Source: Streptomyces sp. NBC_01341 (GTDB lineage Bacteria > Actinomycetota > Actinomycetes > Streptomycetales > Streptomycetaceae). From it: a DNA stretch of 64,000 bases. Of the stretch, positions 17,307-27,658 are shown piece by piece. Made by a program: the position numbers and the translations under genes. The number at the start of each line of letters is the position of its first letter. The first letter of the stretch is position 1. Below the pieces are notes generated by a model. That model did not search any database, was not told where the DNA came from, and was given only the letters and a program-made list of their open reading frames with translations. The stretch covers positions 1,550,001-1,614,000 of the forward strand of contig NZ_CP108364.1 in assembly GCF_035946055.1 (NCBI RefSeq). Direction: 5' to 3'.

Positions 17307-18569
17307 GTGACAGAACCTTCCCCGGACGGGCGGAACGGACGCCGCAGCCGCCGCACCAGGCGGATCGTCGTCCCCCTCACCGTCGTCTCCGCGATCGTCG
17401 CCGGCACCGTCCTGTCGGGATGCGGCCAGCAGCGGGACGAGAACGTCTACACCGTCATGAACTCGTCGACCGACGAGTCGTACCACCGCTGGGACGGTGA
17501 CACCCTCGAACGCTGCAGCAAGGAGCTCGGGATCACCATCGAGCAGGAGAGCGTGCCGGCCGCGCAGCTGATGACGAAGGCGCTCCGCATGGCGTCCTCG
17601 AAGTCGCTGCCGGACGTGCTGCAGCTGGACGCCTCCGAGATGCCGACCTTCGCCGAGGCCGGCGGGCTGATCCCGCTCAAGGACGTCGGGCTGACCACGA
17701 CGGACATACCCGAGGGGATCGTCAACTTCGGTTCGTTCGAGGGGAAGTACTACGGGGCCGCGCGCACCGTGAACACCCTGGCGCTCTTCTACAACAAGGA
17801 CACCCTCGACAAGGCCGGCCTGCCGGTGCCCACGACCTGGGCCGAGATGCAGTCGACCGCCAGGAAGCTGACACACGGCAAGCGGTACGGCGTGGCGCTC
17901 AGCGCGGGCGGCGCGGAGGACGGCGTCTTCCAGTTCACCCCGTTCATGTGGTCCAACGGCGGTGACGAGACGAAGCTCGACAGCCCCGAGGTCGCCGGTG
18001 CGCTCGACTACTGGAAGGGCCTGCTGAAGGACGGTTCGCTCTCCAAATCGACGGTCAACTGGACCCAGGCCGACGTGAACGACCAGTTCATGGCCGGAAA
18101 CGCGGCCATGATGATCAACGGCCCGTGGCAGGTCGAGACCCTGAACGCCAAGAAGGGGCTCAACTGGGGCATCGCCGGGATACCCGTCCCCGAAGCGGGC
18201 GACGACTCCGTGGGCCCGCTCGGCGGTGGCGTGCTCACCGTGCCGAACACCGGCGACAGCGCACGGGAGAAGACCGCCGCCAAGATCATCGGCTGCATGG
18301 CGGGCGAGCAGGAGCAGATCACCTACGCCCTGAACAGCTGGATGGTCCCGGCCAACACCAAGGCGGCGGCGGTCTGGCGCACGAAGGCCCCCGAGCTGGC
18401 GGCGCTGGCCGGACAGGTCTCCACGGCACGGTCCCGCACGGCGAAGGTCGGTGCGCAGTGGTCGTCCGTGTCGCTCGCCCTGCAGAGCGCCTTCCAGTCC
18501 GCCCTCACCGGCGAGTCCAGCGAGGCCGCTCTGAAGCGCGCCCAGCAGCAGGTCACGAGCGGGAACTGA
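17307..18569 (+). CDS. Sugar ABC transporter substrate-binding lipoprotein
   Basis: The 420-residue binding protein leads a four-gene operon. GTG 17307 is preferred because AAGGGC lies 8 bases upstream and the translation then opens with a short basic stretch, a hydrophobic core (VVPLTVVSAIVAGTVLSGCG) and lipobox LSGC at about residue 36. The mature protein has the family-1 extracellular binding fold signature (KSLPDVLQLDASEMPTFAEAG, ALFYNKDTLDKAGLPVPTTW). With the downstream GH1 enzyme and CebR-like operator, a beta-linked disaccharide is the likely ligand. Its sequence does not look obviously like CebE, so cellobiose is only one possibility. Confidence 0.85.
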   Translation: MTEPSPDGRNGRRSRRTRRIVVPLTVVSAIVAGTVLSGCGQQRDENVYTVMNSSTDESYHRWDGDTLERCSKELGITIEQESVPAAQLMTKALRMASSKSLPDVLQLDASEMPTFAEAGGLIPLKDVGLTTTDIPEGIVNFGSFEGKYYGAARTVNTLALFYNKDTLDKAGLPVPTTWAEMQSTARKLTHGKRYGVALSAGGAEDGVFQFTPFMWSNGGDETKLDSPEVAGALDYWKGLLKDGSLSKSTVNWTQADVNDQFMAGNAAMMINGPWQVETLNAKKGLNWGIAGIPVPEAGDDSVGPLGGGVLTVPNTGDSAREKTAAKIIGCMAGEQEQITYALNSWMVPANTKAAAVWRTKAPELAALAGQVSTARSRTAKVGAQWSSVSLALQSAFQSALTGESSEAALKRAQQQVTSGN

Positions 18570-18580
18570 GGTCACGAACC

Positions 18581-19552
18581 ATGTCATCCACCACAGCCTC
18601 GGCCACCCCGCTGCCGACCGACGCGAAGGCCCCCGCGGCCGCCGCGGTCAGGAAGCCGGTGAACCCGCGGAGCACCAAGCGGCGCAGGACGCTCGCCCAG
18701 TGGGGTTTCATCGCCCCCGCCGTGATCTTCATGGCTCTGTTCTTCGGCTACCCGCTCGTCCGCAACATCGTGATGAGCTTCCAGGACTACTCGCCGTCCA
18801 CCTTCTTCACGGGTGAGGCGCCGTTCAACGGACTGGACAACTGGAACAACGTCTTCAGCGACGGACTGTTCGGCAAGGCCCTGTGGCAGACGATCCTCTT
18901 CACCGTCGGATCGCTCCTCGGCCAGTTCACCATCGGCCTCGCCCTCGCGGTCTTCTTCACCCGGCGCTTCCCGCTCAACGGCATCCTCCGCTCGCTGATC
19001 CTGCTGCCGTGGCTGGTCCCCATGGTCGTCTCGGGCATCGTCTGGCGGCGCATCTTCGACCAGGACACCGGTGTCCTGAACTCGTTCCTGGACACCGTCG
19101 GCCTGCCGGGTGACACGCCCTGGCTGACGAGCACGAGCATGGCGCTGATCTCGGTGATCCTCGTCAACATCTGGATCGGCATCCCGTTCAACATGGTGAT
19201 CCTCTACGGCGGCCTCCAGGAGGTTCCCAAGGAGCTGAGCGAGGCCGCCGCGCTCGACGGCGCGTCCGCCTGGCGTACGTTCCGCTCGGTCACCCTGCCC
19301 ATGCTCAAGCCCGTCATCACCGTGGTGCTCGTGCTCGGCTTCATGTCGACGGTCAAGATCCTCGACCTGGTGCTCGCCCTCACCGACGGCGGTCCCGCCG
19401 ACTCCACGCAGACGCTCGGCACGCTGACCTACCAGAACTCCTTCGTCCAGATGGACTTCGGGGCCGGTGCGGTGGTCGGCAACATCCTGATCCTGATCTC
19501 CGCCGTCTTCGCGGTGTTCTACCTGCGGGTCAACCGCAACGAGGGGAAGTGA
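18581..19552 (+). CDS. Sugar ABC transporter permease (MalF family)
   Basis: The 323-residue permease has a 40-residue Pro/Ala/Lys-rich cytoplasmic N-terminus, then FIAPAVIFMALFFGYPLV and five further spans, with the EAA loop near residue 220 (EAAALDGASAWRTFRSV). It starts 11 bases after the binding-protein stop. It pairs with the next permease to form the channel; the ATPase is presumably a shared one elsewhere (MsiK-type). Confidence 0.88.
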   Translation: MSSTTASATPLPTDAKAPAAAAVRKPVNPRSTKRRRTLAQWGFIAPAVIFMALFFGYPLVRNIVMSFQDYSPSTFFTGEAPFNGLDNWNNVFSDGLFGKALWQTILFTVGSLLGQFTIGLALAVFFTRRFPLNGILRSLILLPWLVPMVVSGIVWRRIFDQDTGVLNSFLDTVGLPGDTPWLTSTSMALISVILVNIWIGIPFNMVILYGGLQEVPKELSEAAALDGASAWRTFRSVTLPMLKPVITVVLVLGFMSTVKILDLVLALTDGGPADSTQTLGTLTYQNSFVQMDFGAGAVVGNILILISAVFAVFYLRVNRNEGK

Positions 19553-19557
19553 CCGGC

Positions 19558-20415
19558 ATGGCGACCACCACCCAGATCCCCGCCGCCCCGGCTCCCGCCG
19601 CCGTCCACCGGCCGAAGCGCCGCTGGGGTGCGACCGTCTTCGGCCTGGCCGTCCTCGCGGTCATGCTGTTCCCGCTGTACTGGATGATCAACACGGCACT
19701 GCAGCCGGACGCGAGCCTGGTCGACGTGGGCCCCGTCCCGACGGGTGTCGACTTCTCCGGCTTCACCTCGGCGATCACGGACCAGGGCACCAACCTGCTG
19801 ACCTCGCTGGCGGTGGCGCTCGGAGCGGTGGCCATCTGTCTGGTGATCTCCGCACCGGCGGCGTACGGGCTGGCGCAGTTCAACCTGCGCGGCAGCCGGA
19901 CGATCGTCTTCGGGACGCTCATCACGCAGATGGTCCCGGGCATCGTCATCGCGAACGCCCTGTACAGCGCGTACGTGGACCTCGGCCTGGTCAACTCCTA
20001 CTTCGGCCTGATGCTCGCGGACGCCTCGCTGGGCATCCCCTTCGCGATCGTGCTGATGCGCTCCTTCATGGTGTCCATCCCGCGCGAGGTCATCGAGGCG
20101 GCCGAGGTCGACGGCGCGGGCCGCATCCGTACGTTCGTCCAGGTCGTCCTGCCGATGAGCCGCAACTCCCTCATCACCGCCGGACTGTTCTCGTTCCTCT
20201 ACGCGTGGAGCGACTTCATGTTCGCGCTCACGCTGAACACGACGGACGACGTCAAGCCGATCACGCTGGGCATCTACCAGTACATCGGGGCGCACGTCGG
20301 CGACTGGGGTTCGGTCATGGCCGCGTCCGTGCTGTCCGCGGTCCCCGCTGCCGTGCTCCTCGTCCTGTCCCAGAAGTACATCGCCGCCGGGATCACCGGC
20401 GGCTCGGTCAAGTAA
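19558..20415 (+). CDS. Sugar ABC transporter permease (MalG family)
   Basis: The 285-residue permease has a first span at VFGLAVLAVMLFPLYWMIN and an EAA loop near residue 179 (EAAEVDGAGRIRTFVQV). ATG 19558 is preferred because GAGGGG is 11 bases upstream; GTG at 19549, overlapping the previous stop, would have only 2 bases of spacing. It sits between its partner permease and the GH1 gene, so the four genes form one transcription unit. Confidence 0.88.
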   Translation: MATTTQIPAAPAPAAVHRPKRRWGATVFGLAVLAVMLFPLYWMINTALQPDASLVDVGPVPTGVDFSGFTSAITDQGTNLLTSLAVALGAVAICLVISAPAAYGLAQFNLRGSRTIVFGTLITQMVPGIVIANALYSAYVDLGLVNSYFGLMLADASLGIPFAIVLMRSFMVSIPREVIEAAEVDGAGRIRTFVQVVLPMSRNSLITAGLFSFLYAWSDFMFALTLNTTDDVKPITLGIYQYIGAHVGDWGSVMAASVLSAVPAAVLLVLSQKYIAAGITGGSVK

Positions 20416-20423
20416 GGGTTCCC

Positions 20424-21803
20424 ATGAGTGACTTCCCGGTCTTCCCGCCCGGATTCGTCTTCGGCGCGGCCACGGCCTCGTACCAGATCGAGGGCGCCGC
20501 GGAGGAAGACGGCCGCGGCCCGTCCATCTGGGACACCTACAGCCACACGCCCGGCAGGACGGACGGCGGCGACACGGGTGACGTGGCCTGCGACCACTAC
20601 CACCGCTACCCCGAGGACGTGGCGCTGCTGCGTGACCTGGGCGTCGAGTCCTACCGCTTCTCGATCGCCTGGTCCCGCATCCAGGCCACGGGCAGCGGCG
20701 CCGTGAACCCCAAGGGGCTCGACTTCTACTCCCGGCTCGTCGACTCGCTCCTGGAGGCGGGCATCGAGCCGGCCGCCACCCTCTACCACTGGGACCTGCC
20801 GCAGGCCCTGGAGGACAAGGGCGGCTGGCGGGTGCGGGAGACGGCGGAGCGCTTCGGCGAGTACACGGCGATCGTCGCCGAGCACCTCGGCGACCGGGTG
20901 CCGCGGTGGATCACGCTCAACGAGCCCTGGTGCAGCGCGTTCCTGGGCTACTCGGTGGGCCGGCACGCACCGGGCGCCAAGGAGGGCCGCGGGGCACTCG
21001 CGGCCGCGCACCACCTGCTGGTCGGGCACGGGCACGCGATGAACGCGCTGCGCGCGGCGGGTGTCCGCGAGGCGGGCATCACGCTCAACCTGGACCGCAA
21101 CGTCCCGGCGACGGAGTCGGACGCCGACCTCGCCGCGGTCGTGCGGGCGGACACCCAGCACAACCTGGTGTGGACCGAACCGCTCCTCTCGGGCCGTTAC
21201 CCGGCCACCGAGGAGGAGACCTGGGGCGAGCTGATCACGGGCCAGGACTTCCGCCGCGAGGGCGACCTGGAGCTGATCTCCCAGCCGATGGACTTCCTGG
21301 GCATCAACTACTACCGGCCGATCGTCGTCGCCGCGGCCCCGCACCGCGAGGCCGACCCGGCACTGCGGGTGGCGACGGACAACCGCTACGCGGAGGGCCA
21401 GTACCCGGACGTCCGCAGGACGGCCATGGGCTGGCCGGTCGTCCCGGAGTCCTTCACCGATCTGCTGACCGCGCTGAAGCAGACGTACGGAGACGCCCTG
21501 CCGCCCGTGCACATCACGGAGAACGGCTCGGCGGAGTTCGACGAAGTCGAGGCGGACGGGTCGGTCCGTGACGCGGACCGGGTGGAGTACCTACGCACCC
21601 ATCTGACCGCGCTGCGGGCGGCCATGGACGCCGGGGTCGACGTACGCGGCTACTACGTGTGGTCGCTGCTGGACAACTTCGAGTGGGCGCTGGGCTACGC
21701 GAAGCGGTTCGGGATCATCCGGGTCGACTACGACACGCTGGAGCGCACGCCGAAGGACAGCTACCGCTACTACCAGCAGCTGATCGCGGCCCACCGGGCC
21801 TGA
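20424..21803 (+). CDS. GH1 beta-glucosidase
   Basis: The 459-residue cytoplasmic retaining glycosidase hydrolyses beta-glucosides such as cellobiose. Catalytic residues are visible: acid/base Glu167 in TLNEPW and nucleophile Glu366 in ITENGS. The N-terminal FVFGAATASYQIEGA and substrate-site WSLLDNFEWALGY are typical of the family. Length is standard. The start follows the permease stop by 8 bases. With the importer genes it resembles the cebEFG-bglC arrangement, so it probably acts on the imported sugar. There is no signal peptide. Confidence 0.95.
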   Translation: MSDFPVFPPGFVFGAATASYQIEGAAEEDGRGPSIWDTYSHTPGRTDGGDTGDVACDHYHRYPEDVALLRDLGVESYRFSIAWSRIQATGSGAVNPKGLDFYSRLVDSLLEAGIEPAATLYHWDLPQALEDKGGWRVRETAERFGEYTAIVAEHLGDRVPRWITLNEPWCSAFLGYSVGRHAPGAKEGRGALAAAHHLLVGHGHAMNALRAAGVREAGITLNLDRNVPATESDADLAAVVRADTQHNLVWTEPLLSGRYPATEEETWGELITGQDFRREGDLELISQPMDFLGINYYRPIVVAAAPHREADPALRVATDNRYAEGQYPDVRRTAMGWPVVPESFTDLLTALKQTYGDALPPVHITENGSAEFDEVEADGSVRDADRVEYLRTHLTALRAAMDAGVDVRGYYVWSLLDNFEWALGYAKRFGIIRVDYDTLERTPKDSYRYYQQLIAAHRA

Positions 21804-21822
21804 TCAGTCCTCTTTCCCCACA

Positions 21823-21857
21823 GGGGGCGTACGCGTGCGGTCGGCGTGTACGCCCCC
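21823..21857 (+). terminator. Hairpin after the beta-glucosidase operon
   Basis: A perfect 10-bp stem (21823-21832 with 21848-21857) and 15-base loop begin 20 bases past the GH1 stop. The following 190 bases up to the ROK gene end contain nothing I recognise. Confidence 0.7.
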
Positions 21858-22048
21858 GTAGGCGTTCCAGGACAGGTGCCGGCCCCGTCACCGCGACCGC
21901 GCTGTCCGGCCGGGAGACGCGGGAAATCGATACCGGTGTCGCGTTCCTGCCCGGCTGCTGCAACGGGCTGGAGGAGTGGCGTGCGTGGCACGAAGTCATC
22001 GACGGCAACGGCGTGGCGTCGTTCGGTCACGGTCCCGCGGACGGCCCG

Positions 22049-23278
22049 TCACCGCGTCGCGTACGCCGCCGGATTGCCCAGTACCTCCTGCACCACCCGG
22101 GCCGCCGCGCCCCGCGCCGCGTCGCCGGAGACCGAGGACGCCCGCAGGCGGCTGCCGTTCTCGTGCCACCGGCCCGAGACCACCCGGCGGGTGAGCTGGG
22201 CGTCGGCCGGCCCTTCCAGCCACGGCATCAGGTTCCGGTAGATCCCGCCCAGCACGACCGCCTCCGGGTCGAAGAGGTTGACCGCGCCCGCCAGGACCAC
22301 GCCCAGCCGGTCCCCTGCCTCGTGCAGCGCGGTGACGGCCCGCTGCTCCCCGGCCGCGGCCCGCTGTTCCAGCTCGGCGATCCCCCGCAGCCCTGTGGCG
22401 GGGTCGATCCCCGCCGTCCGCAGCAGGGCCGCCCTGCCCGCGTACTGCTCCAGGCAGCCGTGCGCCCCGCAACGGCAGAGCGGGCCCTCCGGGTCGACGA
22501 CGACGTGCCCGATCTCGCCCGCGAAGCCGTGCGCGCCCCGCAGCATCTCGCCGTTCACGACGAGCGCGCCGCCCACCCCGATCTCACCGGTGAGATAGAG
22601 GAAGGTGCGTACGCCGTCGAGGCCGCCGAACCAGAGCTCGGCCAGCGCCGCCAGGTTCGCCTCGTTGTCGGAGCCGACCGCGAGCGCCCTCCCGGCAGGG
22701 CGGAGCGCGCTGAGCGCCTGCCCGAAGATCCCCTCGGCCGCGACCCTGCTCCAGCCCAGGTTGGGTGCCTGCCGGACGACTCCGCCGGACACCAGACCGG
22801 GCAACGCCAACTCGACGCCGACCACACGCAGTTCCTGCTCCCGGGTCGAGGCGATGACCCGGCTGGTGAGCCGGGCGGCGTGGGCCAGGGCCTCGGCGGG
22901 CGGGACGTTGCGGTGATCGGTGTGCTCCGTGACGCGGACCCGGTCGGTGCCGGTCAGGTCCACCGCGCACACCGACACGTAGTCGATGTTGATCTCCACT
23001 CCGAGTCCCGCGGGGCCGGTGCGGGAGAGCTTCAGCACGGTCCCGGGGCGCCCGGCCGAGCCGCTGGAGGTCTTGCCGGACTCACTGAGGCAGTCCAGGG
23101 CGAGGAGTTCCTCGACGAGGGAGGAGACGGCGGCCCGGGTGAGCCCCACGAGGCTCGCCACCCTGGCCCGGGTGACCTCGCCCTCGTCGCGCACGGTCCG
23201 CAGGACGAGGCTCAGGTTGTGGCGCCGCACGGACTCGTGCCCGGCTTTGGCGGCGGGAGAGGCGAGGTTGTTCTTCAT
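22049..23278 (-). CDS. ROK-family transcriptional regulator
   Basis: The 409-residue protein has an N-terminal winged helix-turn-helix (VTRARVASLVGLTRAAVSSL, residues about 35-54) and a C-terminal ROK sugar-kinase-like domain. The ROK zinc motif CRCGAHGCLEQ is intact, and the glycine-rich GEIGVGGALVVNG is present. ROK repressors sense sugars or sugar phosphates. ATG 23278 has GAAGGT 6 bases upstream. It is convergent with the beta-glucosidase operon, so it could regulate that operon or the xylose genes, but the operon carries a CebR-type box and the target is not established. Confidence 0.9.
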   Translation of the reverse strand: MKNNLASPAAKAGHESVRRHNLSLVLRTVRDEGEVTRARVASLVGLTRAAVSSLVEELLALDCLSESGKTSSGSAGRPGTVLKLSRTGPAGLGVEINIDYVSVCAVDLTGTDRVRVTEHTDHRNVPPAEALAHAARLTSRVIASTREQELRVVGVELALPGLVSGGVVRQAPNLGWSRVAAEGIFGQALSALRPAGRALAVGSDNEANLAALAELWFGGLDGVRTFLYLTGEIGVGGALVVNGEMLRGAHGFAGEIGHVVVDPEGPLCRCGAHGCLEQYAGRAALLRTAGIDPATGLRGIAELEQRAAAGEQRAVTALHEAGDRLGVVLAGAVNLFDPEAVVLGGIYRNLMPWLEGPADAQLTRRVVSGRWHENGSRLRASSVSGDAARGAAARVVQEVLGNPAAYATR

Positions 23279-23302
23279 CAGACCTTCGACCCTAACGGCG
23301 AA

Positions 23303-23327
23303 GGGCCGCACCCCGGGGGTGCGGCCC
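23303..23327 (-). terminator. Hairpin after aconitase
   Basis: Arms 23303-23314 and 23316-23327 are perfectly complementary over 12 bp; in practice the innermost pairs open to form the loop. It lies 21 bases past the acnA stop, just before the ROK gene. Confidence 0.75.
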
Positions 23328-23347
23328 TCGCTCACTTCGCGCTGCCT

Positions 23348-26089
<2,742 letters not shown>

Positions 26090-26145
26090 TCAACCGCGCC
26101 GCGCCTCATGTGCGGCCGGCGCCGCCTGCGGCCCCCACCATCCGC

Positions 26146-26179
26146 TAAGGTAAGGATTAGTTAGGTAACCCTTACCGAG
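26146..26179. promoter_or_regulatory. Tandem iron-box-like (DmdR/IdeR) sites upstream of acnA
   Basis: Two overlapping 19-mers resemble the actinobacterial iron box TTAGGTTAGGCTAACCTAA: TAAGGTAAGGATTAGTTAG at 26146-26164 (12 of 19) and TTAGGTAACCCTTACCGAG at 26161-26179 (13 of 19). A 7-bp inverted repeat GGTAAGG/CCTTACC (26149-26155, 26170-26176) spans both. Matches are partial. Confidence 0.4.
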
Positions 26180-26205
26180 CGGCGGCTGCGGTGCGCTTCG
26201 GCAGA

Positions 26206-26223
26206 TATCTCGATGTCGAGATA
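26206..26223. promoter_or_regulatory. Perfect palindromic operator candidate
   Basis: TATCTCGATGTCGAGATA has 8-bp perfect arms around a TG centre. Palindromes with TCTCGA/TCGAGA arms are typical of winged-helix (MarR-type) regulator sites in Streptomyces. No such regulator gene is adjacent. It could act on acnA, on the GNAT gene, or on both. Confidence 0.5.
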
Positions 26224-26465
26224 ACTCTAGTACATCGCCGCCGCGCGGTCATGCCCGGGCGTCCGTGTCCGGCGCCACTCCGCGATGACGCACGGCCGCG
26301 CCCCAGGCCGGGCGGATCCCGCCGGAGTCCGGCGGGGCCGTGTTCTCGCGGCGTCGCCGGACATGCGCCGCCCGAGCGTGACGAACGATCACCGTGCGCT
26401 TCGCTCCACCTCGCCCGGTGCGGCACGCACACACAGATGACGACCACACCGCCCGGGAAGGCGCC

Positions 26466-27131
26466 GTGCACTTCACCAACACCTCCGAGGCCGTGCGGGC
26501 ATGGGTCCGCGGATGGGCCCTCTCACGCGGCGCCGTCGAACCGGCCGCCCTGCCCTGGGGCTTCACCGTGCCCATCGGGCTGCCGGGGCACGTCATGAGC
26601 CACGTCCTGCCCACCGCCGACGAGGCGACCGTGCGTGAGCTCACCGGGAGCACCACCGGCCCAGGCATATGGCTGAAGGCCTTCGTGCCGGCGGAGTCGC
26701 TCGCCGCCTGGATCGCGCCGGGCTGGTCCCTCCCCGGCGCACCCGGCTTCCTGATGTCCACCGCGCTGCACGCCGGAACCGCCCGGACCCCACCCCCGCT
26801 CCCCGGCGGCTATCGGCTCCGCACCTGGGCGGACTCCGGCGTCGTCCACGCACGGGTGCACACGCCCGAGGGCACGACCGCCGCGCGCGGCCAGACCTCG
26901 ATCGACGGCGCCACCGCCGTCGTCGACAAGGTCGAGACCCACCCCGCCCACCGGCGACGCGGGCTCGGCCGGGTGATCATGCGCACCCTTGTCGACGCGG
27001 CCACCGAGAAGGGCGCGACGGTGGGCCTGCTGGCGTCGACGGCGGAGGGCCGCGCCCTGTACGAGGCGACGGGATGGCGCGTGGTGGCGCCACTGGCCAA
27101 TGCCCTGCGGGGGCCGGACCCGGCCGGCTGA
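26466..27131 (+). CDS. GNAT-family N-acetyltransferase
   Basis: The 221-residue cytosolic protein has a divergent N-terminal half and a C-terminal acetyl-CoA-binding GNAT core. Motif A is visible as VDKVETHPAHRRRGLGRVIM with the R/Q-x-x-G-x-G/A loop, and the C-terminal LYEATGWRVVAPL is the usual last strand-helix pair. GTG 26466 has GGGAAGG 5 bases upstream; the frame extends further upstream without family sequence. The acceptor substrate is unknown. It stands alone between acnA and a small DUF4236 gene. Confidence 0.85.
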   Translation: MHFTNTSEAVRAWVRGWALSRGAVEPAALPWGFTVPIGLPGHVMSHVLPTADEATVRELTGSTTGPGIWLKAFVPAESLAAWIAPGWSLPGAPGFLMSTALHAGTARTPPPLPGGYRLRTWADSGVVHARVHTPEGTTAARGQTSIDGATAVVDKVETHPAHRRRGLGRVIMRTLVDAATEKGATVGLLASTAEGRALYEATGWRVVAPLANALRGPDPAG

Positions 27132-27170
27132 CACACCCTCAGTGCGGCCGCCGCGCCGGAGACGCGGGAC

Positions 27171-27232
27171 GGACGGGGCGCAGGATGGACGGGGCGCAGG
27201 ATGGACGGGGCGCAGGATGGACGGGGCGCAGG
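27171..27232. repeat. 16-bp tandem repeat, about 3.9 copies
   Basis: The unit GGACGGGGCGCAGGAT repeats without error at 27171, 27187 and 27203, with a 14-base partial fourth copy at 27219. It lies 40 bases after the GNAT gene and 75 before the DUF4236 gene. There is no palindrome or spacer, so it is a simple minisatellite. Confidence 0.9.
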
Positions 27233-27306
27233 CACGGGACCCTGCGATGTCGCAGGCATGACCCGGCCGCTTCGGGATACCCGTACTCCCGACAGAGGAG
27301 GCGCAG

Positions 27307-27507
27307 ATGCCGCTCACATTCCGCAAGAGCTTTCAGATCCTGCCGGGCGTCCGGCTGAACATCAACCGTCGCTCGTGGTCCGTCACGACCGGTGGACGGC
27401 ACGGCCCGAAGCGCACCCACAGCAGCACCGGCAGGCGCACCACGTCGATGGACCTGCCCGGGCCCTTCGGCTGGCGCAAGACGACCAAGCGCAGCCGTCG
27501 CAGCTGA
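27307..27507 (+). CDS. DUF4236 domain-containing small protein
   Basis: The 66-residue basic protein begins MPLTFRKSFQILPGVRLNIN and continues RRSWSVTTGGRHG, the hallmark of DUF4236, a short widespread domain of unknown function that often sits at the N-terminus of larger proteins. Here it is the whole protein. A strong GGAGG ribosome site lies 5 bases before the ATG, which supports real translation. The C-terminal half is Lys/Arg-rich (WRKTTKRSRRS). Confidence 0.8.
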   Translation: MPLTFRKSFQILPGVRLNINRRSWSVTTGGRHGPKRTHSSTGRRTTSMDLPGPFGWRKTTKRSRRS

Positions 27508-27550
27508 CTCACCCGATCGGCGGAACATCACACGCCGGGTCGCGGGGCGC

Positions 27551-27570
27551 GCCTGATCCTCGTATCAGGC
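27551..27570. terminator. Short inverted repeat after the DUF4236 gene
   Basis: GCCTGAT and ATCAGGC (27551-27557, 27564-27570) form a 7-bp stem with a 6-base loop, 43 bases after the DUF4236 stop. It may be a weak terminator or a regulator site for the next gene. Confidence 0.35.
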
Positions 27571-27630
27571 ACCCATCAGCGGCCCGGCACGGTGTTGTTA
27601 CGCGACGCGCACACCCCCGGCACGATCTTC

Positions 27631-27646
27631 ATCTCATATGTGAGAT
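27631..27646 (+). promoter_or_regulatory. Operator candidate at the start of the HTH-MurA gene
   Basis: ATCTCA-tatg-TGAGAT is a perfect 6-bp-arm inverted repeat ending 12 bases before the preferred ATG. Its size suits an XRE-type dimer, and the adjacent protein carries an XRE domain, so autoregulation is plausible. No Shine-Dalgarno sequence fits between it and the start, suggesting a short or absent leader. Confidence 0.5.
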
Positions 27647-27658
27647 AGCGTGCTGGAC

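Noticed and set aside
27171..27232. CRISPR array
   Set aside because: The repeats are directly abutting with no spacers.
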